From Gulosibacter massiliensis (lineage in GTDB: Bacteria > Actinomycetota > Actinomycetes > Actinomycetales > Microbacteriaceae), in assembly GCA_943325745.2 (NCBI GenBank), contig CALPQP020000024.1, positions 1-9,806 of the forward strand: 9,806 nt of DNA, given 5' to 3'. A program made the position numbers and the translations under genes. Shown piece after piece: positions 1 through 4,797 of this stretch; within the stretch, counting starts at the first letter, position 1, and each line of letters starts with the position of its first letter. The notes under the pieces were generated by a model. The model did no database searches. It had not been told where the DNA came from and was given only the letters and a program-made list of their open reading frames with translations.

Positions 1-304
1 TCTCAACCGTCCATTCAACGAGGTCGTCCCACGGTTCCCCCGCTTCGGCGGTGACCAGCACTCGGTCGCCGTCGGCCTGAAGGTCGATGCCCCGCGTCGT
101 GACGCGAATGACGATTCCATCGAACGGTTCGTCCGACACCACGATGTTCGATCCGCCGCCGAGAAGGAACCACGGTTCGCGTGCCGAACTGACGTCACGA
201 AACGTTTCGATGAGCTCGGCACGTGTTGTGGGCGCACGGAAATCCGGAATCGATCCCCCGACCCGCAACGTGGTGAGGTCGCGGAATTCTGCGGCGTTAG
301 TCAA
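1..304 (-). CDS. murB: UDP-N-acetylenolpyruvoylglucosamine reductase MurB, N-terminal part (cut by window start)
   Basis: MurB is the cytoplasmic FAD- and NADPH-dependent enzyme that reduces UDP-GlcNAc-enolpyruvate to UDP-MurNAc for peptidoglycan. About 101 residues are visible. They show the family's opening LTTLRVGG (residues 10-17), an FAD-binding GGGSN (49-53) followed by IVVSDEPFDG, and a later EAGEPWDDLV segment. The C-terminal part with the substrate-binding domain lies outside the window. I see no ATG or GTG in frame near the family's usual start. The best start is TTG at 304-302, inside the end of the hadB-like gene: the bases TTGACTAA hold both this start and that gene's stop (8-base overlap), with AGG-rich sequence upstream as a weak ribosome site. 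The MaoC pair followed by murB is, from memory, a conserved order in actinobacteria. The family call is secure; the TTG start is inferred. Confidence 0.9.
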   Translation of the reverse strand, partial: MTNAAEFRDLTTLRVGGSIPDFRAPTTRAELIETFRDVSSAREPWFLLGGGSNIVVSDEPFDGIVIRVTTRGIDLQADGDRVLVTAEAGEPWDDLVEWTVE

Positions 305-704
305 AAACGACCTGAACCTGGGCTTTACCGAGAACGGTTTCGCCCCCGAAGGTCACCGTGAGGTCGAAGCGGACAGCATCATCCATGACGGACCCGACCT
401 TTGTTTCGACGGTGACGTCGGCACCATGGGTCGCGTCGACGAGAACGGGACGGGTGAATCGCACGCCATAGTCGATGACGCGGCCCTTGGTCTCAAGGAA
501 TTCGAGCACGGGCTGAATTGCGAGTCCCATCGTCAACATCCCGTGGGCGAGAACTCCCGGAAGGCCAACCGACTGTGCGATGTCGTCGCGATAGTGGATG
601 GGGTTGAAGTCGCCACTCGCTCCCGCATAACGAACGAGCGCCGCGCGGTCGAGGTGGATGGTGTTGGTGGTGACCACGTCACCGACGGTGAGTCCCGATG
701 TCAT
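297..704 (-). CDS. MaoC-family dehydratase, HadB-like catalytic subunit
   Basis: This 135-residue hot-dog-fold protein resembles HadB, the catalytic half of the (3R)-hydroxyacyl-ACP dehydratase heterodimer of actinobacteria. The hydratase 2 signature is intact: GDFNPIH (31-37) supplies the Asp32 and His37 expected to act in dehydration, and GVLAHGMLTMG follows as the family's second conserved block. It overlaps the HadA-like gene upstream by 4 bases (ATGA), so the two subunits are probably made together by translational coupling. Its own stop overlaps the start of murB. In mycobacteria the homologous complex works in mycolic acid FAS-II. This organism is probably not a mycolate producer, so a role as the dehydratase of ordinary FAS-II, or another (R)-enoyl-acyl hydratase step, is an inference. 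Substrate is not shown by the sequence. Confidence 0.88.
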   Translation of the reverse strand: MTSGLTVGDVVTTNTIHLDRAALVRYAGASGDFNPIHYRDDIAQSVGLPGVLAHGMLTMGLAIQPVLEFLETKGRVIDYGVRFTRPVLVDATHGADVTVETKVGSVMDDAVRFDLTVTFGGETVLGKAQVQVVFD

Positions 705-1153
705 GACGATTCGTCTCCTCGGACGACGAGCGTGGAAATCGCGGTGACGACGTGATCGCCCTTCACATCGGTCATCACGCTTTCGGAGGTGACCATCGAG
801 TGCCCGCCGAGGGTCTTGACGCTCGTGACCGACAGGGTCGCGGTCAGTTCGTCACCGGCAACCACGGGTCGTGAATACGTGAATCGCTGGTCGCCGTGGA
901 CTACTCGCGAGAAATCAATGTTGGCGTCGGGCTCGGCTAGCAATTGCGCGAGCGTGAGTTCTTGAACGACGACGGGAAAGGTCGGCGGTGCAACGACGTC
1001 GGCGTGGCCGGCCGCGCGCGCGGCGGTGGCGTCCAGATAGATGGGGTTGGTGGCAAAAACGGCGCGTGCGAACTCACGCACTTTCTCTCGACCCACCAGG
1101 TACGGGCCGACGGGCGAGAACTCTCGCCCCACCAATTCGGGATTGACGGACAT
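701..1153 (-). CDS. MaoC-like dehydratase, HadA-like (FAS1-type N-terminal domain) partner subunit
   Basis: This 150-residue protein matches the family of small single hot-dog proteins once called UPF0336 and now classed with HadA. The family marks visible are the VAPPTFPVV block (54-62) and VVHGDQRFTYSRPVVAGD (84-101), the strand that packs in the dimer. It lacks the D-x4-H catalytic motif present in its partner. This fits HadA, which shapes the acyl-binding groove while HadB supplies catalysis. It ends in a 4-base ATGA overlap with the HadB-like gene. There is no Shine-Dalgarno before the ATG at 1153. Instead TAGACT (1165-1160) lies six bases upstream, so the mRNA may be leaderless and may start a transcription unit hadA-hadB-murB inside the longer minus-strand run. 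Confidence in the family is high; the physiological substrate is unknown. Confidence 0.87.
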   Translation of the reverse strand: MSVNPELVGREFSPVGPYLVGREKVREFARAVFATNPIYLDATAARAAGHADVVAPPTFPVVVQELTLAQLLAEPDANIDFSRVVHGDQRFTYSRPVVAGDELTATLSVTSVKTLGGHSMVTSESVMTDVKGDHVVTAISTLVVRGDESS

Positions 1154-1155
1154 AG

Positions 1156-1187
1156 CCCCAGTCTACAAACGCGAGCGCTAGACGGGG
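1156..1187. repeat. Imperfect inverted repeat between the SRAP gene and the hadA-like gene
   Basis: The arms CCCCAGTCTA (1156-1165) and TAGACGGGG (1179-1187) are complementary over nine pairs with one bulged base, around a 13-base spacer. One arm contains the last codons and stop of the SRAP gene, the other the -10-like TAGACT of hadA. No T-run follows on either strand, so it is not a classical terminator. It could be an operator, a transcript 3' end or chance. Confidence 0.35.
1160..1165 (-). promoter_or_regulatory. Candidate -10 element for a leaderless hadA-like mRNA
   Basis: TAGACT matches TANNNT and is followed by exactly six bases and then the ATG at 1153. No Shine-Dalgarno is present and no clear -35 was found. 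It lies in the 24-base gap after the SRAP gene, within an imperfect inverted repeat. Confidence 0.45.
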
Positions 1188-1849
1188 TCGAGCAGGTGCG
1201 GCCCGTTTCCCATTAGTGGTGCGACCTCGTGAACATTGAGCGCCTCGGCGACGGGTCGAGACCGCGCAACGGCGGCGTCGACGAACGACTGATCCGCCGT
1301 CGTCTCGCGGTTCAACCACCAGTCCCAGTCCTCTGACGCGAGGACGACGGGAGTTCGGTCATGAAGCCACGCGATCGGTTCGGGCGCCGCCATTGTCAAA
1401 ATGGTCGCGGTGAGCACCCACTCGCTCTCCGGGTCCGCCCGCCACCATGAATACAGGGCGGCGAACGCGAGTTCGCCTGCCGGAGAGGTCACCGCGTGTG
1501 GAGTCTTGACTTTTCCCTCGGTCAACCACTCGTAATAAGCATCGGCGGGAAGGATTGCGCGTTGATGTCCGACGGAACCGCGAAAGGTGGGTTTCTCCGT
1601 CACGGTTTCGCTGCGGGCGTTGAACGTCGGGTATTTGAGGGTGAGACTGTCGGCGAACGGTGGCACGAGTGACCACCGGGCAGTTGTGATCAAGCGCGCG
1701 CGGTCGTCGCGTTTCTCGACCACGATTGGCGCTGACGTCGTCGGAGCGATGTTCCACGAGGGTCGCAGTTCGACGTCGGTGATTTCGTCGGCATGAAAAT
1801 AGCGACCGAGTTCTTCTCCGCTCAGCGTCGAGGCGTATCGACCGCACAT
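1178..1849 (-). CDS. SRAP domain protein (YedK/HMCES family), abasic-site DNA-protein crosslinker
   Basis: This 223-residue protein belongs to the SOS response-associated peptidase family. Its members bind abasic sites in single-stranded DNA and form a stable thiazolidine crosslink through the N-terminal cysteine, shielding the lesion during replication. The whole family active site can be read. MCGRY at the N-terminus gives Cys2, which becomes residue 1 after Met removal. NARSE (77-81) gives Asn77, Arg79 and Glu81. PADAYYEW (101-108) gives Glu107, and WLHDRTPVVL (161-170) gives His163. Spacing and length match E. coli YedK. The start is fixed because Cys must follow Met. The ATG abuts the TAG stop of the Dabb gene with no gap and a poor ribosome site, so translation probably depends on readthrough from that gene. 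No SOS-box-like operator is evident at its immediate start. Confidence 0.93.
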   Translation of the reverse strand: MCGRYASTLSGEELGRYFHADEITDVELRPSWNIAPTTSAPIVVEKRDDRARLITTARWSLVPPFADSLTLKYPTFNARSETVTEKPTFRGSVGHQRAILPADAYYEWLTEGKVKTPHAVTSPAGELAFAALYSWWRADPESEWVLTATILTMAAPEPIAWLHDRTPVVLASEDWDWWLNRETTADQSFVDAAVARSRPVAEALNVHEVAPLMGNGPHLLDPV

Positions 1850-2149
1850 CTAAATCTCGCTGTCGACGGCTCCGCGCTGGGTGACGAGCGAGCCCCACCA
1901 CGTGCCGACGGCGACGTGGGCTGGGTGTGACTGGTAGGTCGCGAGCGCCTCACGCGATTCGTGGATAGAAATCAGGGCGACGTCAAAATTCGATTCGACG
2001 TCACGGACATCCGGAGTCAGGGCGACACTCACGAGTCCCGGAACAACTCCCACGAGGGCACTCAGATCTTGTCGAAAACGGTCGATCGCGGCGTCGCGTT
2101 CGGTATCGGTGAGTTCGACGAGTTTCCACATCACAGTGTGCTGAATCAC
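1850..2149 (-). CDS. Dabb (stress-responsive A/B barrel) domain protein
   Basis: This 99-residue protein shows the Dabb pattern: an N-terminal IQHTVMWKL strand (residues 2-10), a helix rich in charged residues, the central strand block NFDVALISIHES (54-65), and ALATYQSHPAHVAV (68-81) near the end. Dabb proteins form small dimeric alpha-beta barrels. Some are stress-induced and some act as cyclases or decarboxylases, so the name does not fix a reaction. I place the start at the GTG at 2149. It overlaps the glutaredoxin-like gene's stop as GTGA, and AGGAA lies five bases upstream. A longer in-frame reading exists but would run through the upstream gene. The gene ends directly against the SRAP ATG. 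Function here is unknown; the neighbours suggest a stress or housekeeping context only. Confidence 0.83.
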   Translation of the reverse strand: MIQHTVMWKLVELTDTERDAAIDRFRQDLSALVGVVPGLVSVALTPDVRDVESNFDVALISIHESREALATYQSHPAHVAVGTWWGSLVTQRGAVDSEI

Positions 2150-2400
2150 AACAGTTCCTTTTCTACAGCAGCCCGAAATTCTTTTGCATCCACACGCCAC
2201 GTCGCGTGCCGACGACCGTTAACAACCACGATAGGGATATCGTCCTTCATGGTCTCGAACATCTCGGCGTCATCCAAAATGTTGTGCTCGACGAATTCCG
2301 TTTCCGGAAAGTCGTCGAGCACGGTACTTACAATCGCTCGAGCATCGTCACACAGATGGCAACCGGGCTTCCCCATCATTTCGACAGTGACGCGAGCCAT
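2146..2400 (-). CDS. Glutaredoxin-like thiol-redox protein
   Basis: This 84-residue protein has a single thioredoxin fold of glutaredoxin size. The redox motif is GCHLC, with Cys14 and Cys17 at the start of helix 1, and the conserved cis-proline is at IPIVVVNG (55-62, Pro56). The usual actinobacterial type of this length has C-x-x-C near residue 14 and no extra domain. It would reduce disulfides or mixed thiols in the cytoplasm. Actinobacteria of this kind usually lack glutathione and use mycothiol, so a glutathione partner should not be assumed. It begins 15 bases after the bS22 stop with no clear Shine-Dalgarno, and overlaps the Dabb gene by four bases. This places it in one probable transcript bS22-grx-Dabb-SRAP. 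Confidence 0.87.
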   Translation of the reverse strand: MARVTVEMMGKPGCHLCDDARAIVSTVLDDFPETEFVEHNILDDAEMFETMKDDIPIVVVNGRRHATWRVDAKEFRAAVEKELL

Positions 2401-2415
2401 CGTGATCGCGGACGA

Positions 2416-2514
2416 CTACTTCTTGTTGCGACGCTGGTGGCGCGTCTTGCGAAGCAACTTGCGGTGCTTCTTCTTCGCCATACGCTTGCGGCGCTTCTTA
2501 ATAACGGAACCCAT
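2416..2514 (-). CDS. Small ribosomal subunit protein bS22 (AURKAIP1/COX24-domain mini-protein)
   Basis: This is a complete 32-residue reading frame starting [18 protein letters not shown], made almost wholly of Lys, Arg and His. It closely matches the actinobacterial bS22 protein found bound to 16S rRNA in mycobacterial ribosomes, and the bacterial AURKAIP1/COX24 domain family. Such proteins bind ribosomal RNA through their basic helix and have no enzyme function. The ATG at 2514 has a strong Shine-Dalgarno, AAAGGTG, four bases upstream. The stop is TAG at 2418-2416. A 6-bp perfect hairpin lies just before the ribosome site. It is the first gene of the minus-strand run leading through the glutaredoxin-like, Dabb and SRAP genes. 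The frame is short and easily missed, but the sequence identity is striking. Confidence 0.93.
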   Translation of the reverse strand: MGSVIKKRRKRMAKKKHRKLLRKTRHQRRNKK

Positions 2515-2532
2515 TGGACACCTTTACCTGGT

Positions 2533-2548
2533 CCGACCGATTGGTCGG
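2533..2548 (-). promoter_or_regulatory. Hairpin in the leader of bS22
   Basis: CCGACC, a four-base loop and GGTCGG form a perfect 6-bp stem between a -10-like TATTGT (2561-2556) and the Shine-Dalgarno of bS22. If transcription starts about seven bases after that hexamer, the hairpin is the very 5' end of the mRNA. This may be an mRNA-stabilising or autoregulatory element. The fold is seen; the role is inferred. Confidence 0.4.
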
Positions 2549-2555
2549 CAATTGG

Positions 2556-2561
2556 ACAATA
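2556..2561 (-). promoter_or_regulatory. Candidate -10 element for bS22
   Basis: TATTGT on the minus strand fits TANNNT and TATAAT at four of six positions, and would give a leader of about 35 bases. No convincing -35 was seen, so this is tentative. Confidence 0.3.
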
Positions 2562-2635
2562 ACGTCGAGTCTAGCGCGACTTGCGTGATTGAACGTTCGC
2601 GAGCAATGCGGAAGGCGAAATAGCGGGCTGTGCCG

Positions 2636-2668
2636 AAAAAACAGGGTATCCCTCGCGGGATACCCTGT
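2636..2668 (-). terminator. Intrinsic terminator of the 89-residue membrane protein gene
   Basis: A perfect 12-bp stem (2641-2652 with 2657-2668) encloses the four-base loop TCGC. On the minus strand it is followed directly by a run of six T residues. This is a textbook Rho-independent terminator. It lies 33 bases past the stop of the gene at 2701 and separates that unit from the bS22 unit. Confidence 0.92.
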
Positions 2669-2700
2669 CTCTCCACCACAGAACAGCGAATTGAGCAAAC

Positions 2701-2970
2701 CTACGGAGTTGTCATCGGCGCGGGGGTTGTCGGGCCCTCGCAGTCACCCATGTCGTGTCCGCCATCGGGTCCGAAGTGGCCCGGGCCAGACGGTTGTCCG
2801 GCGGCGAAGGCGCCTCCGCCCCGAGGACCGTCCACGACGTGTCCGAGCGCGGCACCCGCCGCGAAGGTTGCTCCGAGCGCAAGAACGCCGCCGACGATCC
2901 AGCCTGCGGTGACCAGCTTCTTTCGGTTGAGCGTGACCGTTTGTTCAACGGTGTCGTCTTTCTTAGCCAT
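2701..2970 (-). CDS. Small single-helix membrane protein of unknown function
   Basis: This 89-residue protein has three parts: a charged cytoplasmic N-terminus (MAKKDDTVEQTVTLNRKK), one hydrophobic helix at about residues 19-43 rich in Ala, Gly and Val, and a Gly/Pro-rich tail with FGPDGGHDMGDCEGP and a Thr/Pro end. Positive residues before the helix suggest an N-in, C-out orientation. The hydrophobic segment could also be an uncleaved signal anchor. I chose the ATG at 2970 because AAAGGA sits eight bases before it. The ATG nine bases further upstream would overlap that ribosome site. The tail is disordered-looking and contains one cysteine. The gene follows proC after 94 bases and ends in a strong terminator. 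I do not recognise a named family. Position and composition support a real gene; function is unknown. Confidence 0.72.
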   Translation of the reverse strand: MAKKDDTVEQTVTLNRKKLVTAGWIVGGVLALGATFAAGAALGHVVDGPRGGGAFAAGQPSGPGHFGPDGGHDMGDCEGPTTPAPMTTP

Positions 2971-3006
2971 GTGAGACATCCTTTCGGTTCGTGTGTTTCA
3001 CATGAC
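2966..3006 (-). promoter_or_regulatory. Start-codon hairpin of the small membrane protein mRNA
   Basis: Bases 2998-3004 and 2968-2974 are a perfect 7-bp inverted repeat (CATGTGA and TCACATG), extendable to nine pairs with one G-U. The 23-base loop holds the Shine-Dalgarno (AAAGGA, 2984-2979) and the 3' arm contains the ATG at 2970. It could mask the start codon. The pairing is seen; regulation is inferred. Confidence 0.35.
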
Positions 3007-3064
3007 GACTGTCTCTCGCGGGTCTTGATGTTCCCTGTGTGCTTCCTGTACGTCGTCTGAGAAT

Positions 3065-3874
3065 CTATCGGCCGAGTTCGCGGGCCATTTCCTCAGCGCG
3101 GGCGAGTGCGGCTTCGGCCGCAGCGCGATAAATTCTGGCAAGATGAGCATCGTCGAGCACCGCAATCGCGCGCTCGGTCGTACCATTCGGGCTGGTCACG
3201 CGGCGGCGCAGTTCGGCTGGTCCGACATCCGAGACCTCCAGAAGTGCCGTTGCGCCGGCAAACGTCTTCTCTACGAGGCGGCGTGCATCGTCGTCACTGA
3301 ATCCAAGTTCGCGGGCTGCGGTCGTCCACTGTTCCATCGCGTGAAACACGTAGGCGGGACCGGATCCCGAAATGGTGCTCAGGGCATTGATTCGGTCTTC
3401 GGGAAGTTCGAGAACCCACCCGACGAGTTCGAAGACGGCGCGGGCGCGAGCCATGTGGTCAACGGTGGCGCGCGATCCGGCGGCAATTCCCGTCACGCCT
3501 TTGCCCACGAGTGCGGGGGTGTTGGGCATCGTGCGAACGATGGGGTTCGGCACGACCGACTCCATCGTCGCGGTGGTGATTCCCCCGGCGACCGACACGA
3601 TTAGTGCGTAGGGGTCGAGAGCATCGGCGATGTCCTCGAGAACAGAAACGACAGCGGCCGGCTTCACCCCGACAATCACAAGAGACGCGCCCTCGACCGC
3701 CCAGCGGTTCGCACCCGGGTCGGATTCCATAGACCGCGACTCGACACCCGATCGGTTGGCCGTCGACGTTCGAGTGGTTGCGCGCACGGTTGCAGTTGAA
3801 TCCGCCGCGCACAGGCCGTCGAGGATCGCCCCACCCATCGACCCCGTTCCGAGGAATGCAAAGGTTTCCGACAT
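3065..3874 (-). CDS. proC: Pyrroline-5-carboxylate reductase
   Basis: ProC makes the last step of proline synthesis, reducing 1-pyrroline-5-carboxylate with NAD(P)H in the cytoplasm. The 269-residue length is normal. An N-terminal Rossmann motif FLGTGSMGGA occupies residues 7-16. The family block VRTMPNTPALVGKG is at 113-126. The C-terminal dimerisation and substrate domain shows ISGSGPAYVFHAMEQW (168-183) and the signature VTSPNGTTERAI (226-237). The common form of that signature has Gly-Gly-Thr, so Asn at 230 is a mild variant. The start at 3874 agrees with the family N-terminus. No Shine-Dalgarno is visible, but TACGCT lies six bases upstream, suggesting a leaderless mRNA. It is divergent from the four-helix membrane protein gene, with 55 bases between start codons. 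Confidence 0.95.
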   Translation of the reverse strand: MSETFAFLGTGSMGGAILDGLCAADSTATVRATTRTSTANRSGVESRSMESDPGANRWAVEGASLVIVGVKPAAVVSVLEDIADALDPYALIVSVAGGITTATMESVVPNPIVRTMPNTPALVGKGVTGIAAGSRATVDHMARARAVFELVGWVLELPEDRINALSTISGSGPAYVFHAMEQWTTAARELGFSDDDARRLVEKTFAGATALLEVSDVGPAELRRRVTSPNGTTERAIAVLDDAHLARIYRAAAEAALARAEEMARELGR

Positions 3875-3880
3875 GGTGCC

Positions 3881-3886
3881 AGCGTA
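3881..3886 (-). promoter_or_regulatory. Candidate -10 element for a leaderless proC mRNA
   Basis: TACGCT (TANNNT) is followed by six bases and the proC ATG. An overlapping CATAAT (3891-3886) is a better match to TATAAT and would give a leader of about five bases. Either way the leader is negligible. Confidence 0.4.
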
Positions 3887-3890
3887 TTAT
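3885..3890 (+). promoter_or_regulatory. Candidate -10 element for the four-helix membrane protein gene
   Basis: TATTAT matches TATAAT at five of six positions. It would place the start of transcription near 3897, giving a leader of about 33 bases with a Shine-Dalgarno. It overlaps the proposed proC -10 on the other strand, so the two promoters would compete. Confidence 0.4.
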
Positions 3891-3896
3891 GACAAC

Positions 3897-3913
3897 AGGC
3901 GCACCAGGCGCCT
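3897..3913 (+). promoter_or_regulatory. Hairpin at the start of the membrane protein leader
   Basis: AGGCGC and GCGCCT form a perfect 6-bp GC-rich stem with a five-base loop. It begins at the predicted transcription start and ends four bases before the Shine-Dalgarno GAAAGGA. The layout parallels the bS22 leader. Confidence 0.35.
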
Positions 3914-3929
3914 TCTGAAAGGACACACC

Positions 3930-4313
3930 GTGACCAGCGTTATCCCTCTCATCACCGAATCCTTCGTCCTCGTACACCTCACGGGAATGGCCATTCTTGT
4001 CGGAGCGTTCATTCTGCACATGCGATCGAAAGACAACTTTCCCTTTCGCATCATGGTGTGGGGTGCCTCAATTCAGTTGGTCACCGGCACAATCCTCGTC
4101 GGACTCGCCTACATGGGCGACGACGCCCCCGACAACCTCAAAATCACGGTCAAATTTCTGCTCGCTACCGGGGCGTTAATCGCCGCAATTCTCGGGGCAA
4201 AGCGCCAGTCAACCGGAGAAAAGAAACTTCAGCCGTTCTTCCACACTGCAGGTGGCTTCGCGGTCATCAGTCTCGTCATCGCCGTTTTGTGGAACGCCGA
4301 ACTTTACGTCTAG
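3930..4313 (+). CDS. Four-helix integral membrane protein, conserved actinobacterial type, function unknown
   Basis: This 127-residue protein has four hydrophobic segments, at about residues 9-30, 41-61, 72-91 and 103-122, with short loops. I chose GTG at 3930 because GAAAGGACACACC before it supplies a good ribosome site. The reading frame stays open upstream but there it lies opposite proC. Histidines fall at the membrane level in helix 1 (His16) and at helix ends (His30, His105). An NLKITVKFLLATGALIAAIL block (69-88) opens helix 3, a pattern I recall from uncharacterised actinobacterial membrane proteins and, more loosely, from CopD-like four-helix families. Haem or metal binding by the histidines is speculation. 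Its TAG stop shares a CTAG palindrome with the stop of tadA on the opposite strand. Confidence 0.82.
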   Translation: MTSVIPLITESFVLVHLTGMAILVGAFILHMRSKDNFPFRIMVWGASIQLVTGTILVGLAYMGDDAPDNLKITVKFLLATGALIAAILGAKRQSTGEKKLQPFFHTAGGFAVISLVIAVLWNAELYV

Positions 4314-4768
4314 TCGCGAAGGCGACCGAAGAACTCGGTCAACAGCGCAGAACACTCGTCGGCACGAACACCGCCGACGACCTCTCCGACTCTCGCGGGG
4401 AGGGTGCGGGTGCGCAGCAGATCGGTGACACTGCCCGCCGCTCCCGCTTTGTCGTCCCACGCGCCGAAGACGACTTTGCTGATTCGAGAGTTGAGGATCG
4501 CGCCCGCGCACATGACGCAGGGTTCGAGAGTGACGACCAGGGTGTGGTCGGTGAGGTTCCACCCGCCCGTCGCACGGGCTGCATCGCGTAAAGCGACGAC
4601 TTCCGCGTGCGCCGTTGGGTCCCCCGTCAGTTCGCGTTCGTTTTGGCCGCGGCCGACACTCGAACCGTCCGGAGCGAGCACGACAGCGCCGACGGGAACG
4701 TCGTTCGACTTCAGCGCCACCCGCGCAAGTCGAAGCGCCTCGTCCATCGCGCCCAAGGCCTCGGTCAT
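4310..4768 (-). CDS. tadA: tRNA-specific adenosine-34 deaminase
   Basis: TadA converts adenosine 34 of the tRNA-Arg(ACG) anticodon to inosine using a zinc-bound water. This 152-residue protein has the CDA-fold zinc signature complete: [11 protein letters not shown] (50-60) gives His54 and the proton-shuttling Glu56, and [10 protein letters not shown] (82-91) gives Cys84 and Cys87. The [13 protein letters not shown] block (101-113) after it is typical of bacterial TadA. The start at 4768 is preferred because GGAG lies six bases upstream. An in-frame ATG at 4780 would place GGAG inside the gene. It is divergent from upp, with only 29 bases between start codons, and convergent with the membrane protein gene. 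The identity could be confused with guanine or cytosine deaminases, but the motif wording is TadA-like. Confidence 0.93.
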   Translation of the reverse strand: MTEALGAMDEALRLARVALKSNDVPVGAVVLAPDGSSVGRGQNERELTGDPTAHAEVVALRDAARATGGWNLTDHTLVVTLEPCVMCAGAILNSRISKVVFGAWDDKAGAAGSVTDLLRTRTLPARVGEVVGGVRADECSALLTEFFGRLRD

Positions 4769-4784
4769 CTGCCACTCCATTCGA

Positions 4785-4790
4785 TAGATT
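4785..4790 (+). promoter_or_regulatory. Candidate -10 element for a leaderless upp mRNA
   Basis: TAGATT fits TANNNT and is followed by seven bases and the upp ATG. There is no Shine-Dalgarno. The element lies in the 29-base gap shared with tadA. Confidence 0.5.
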
Positions 4791-4797
4791 GAAGCCT

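Noticed and set aside
226..237. Asn at residue 230 of ProC (PNGTT instead of PGGTT), given here as residue numbers, as a sign of an inactive enzyme.
   Set aside because: The rest of the signature and the Rossmann motif are intact. One substitution in this loop is not enough to claim loss of function.
87..755. Plus-strand open frame of 222 codons across murB and hadB.
   Set aside because: It is antisense to two recognised genes and has a composition typical of a shadow frame.
2636..2668. The 12-bp inverted repeat as a transposon end or protein-binding operator.
   Set aside because: The four-base loop, perfect stem and flanking T-run on the minus strand fit an intrinsic terminator. No second copy or transposase gene was seen.
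2498..2698. Minus-strand open frame of 66 codons in the gap before bS22.
   Set aside because: It runs through the intrinsic terminator and the bS22 leader, and its sequence looks random.
3630..3929. In-frame upstream extension of the four-helix membrane protein by about 100 residues.
   Set aside because: It lies opposite proC, is not hydrophobic, and a good ribosome site precedes the GTG at 3930.
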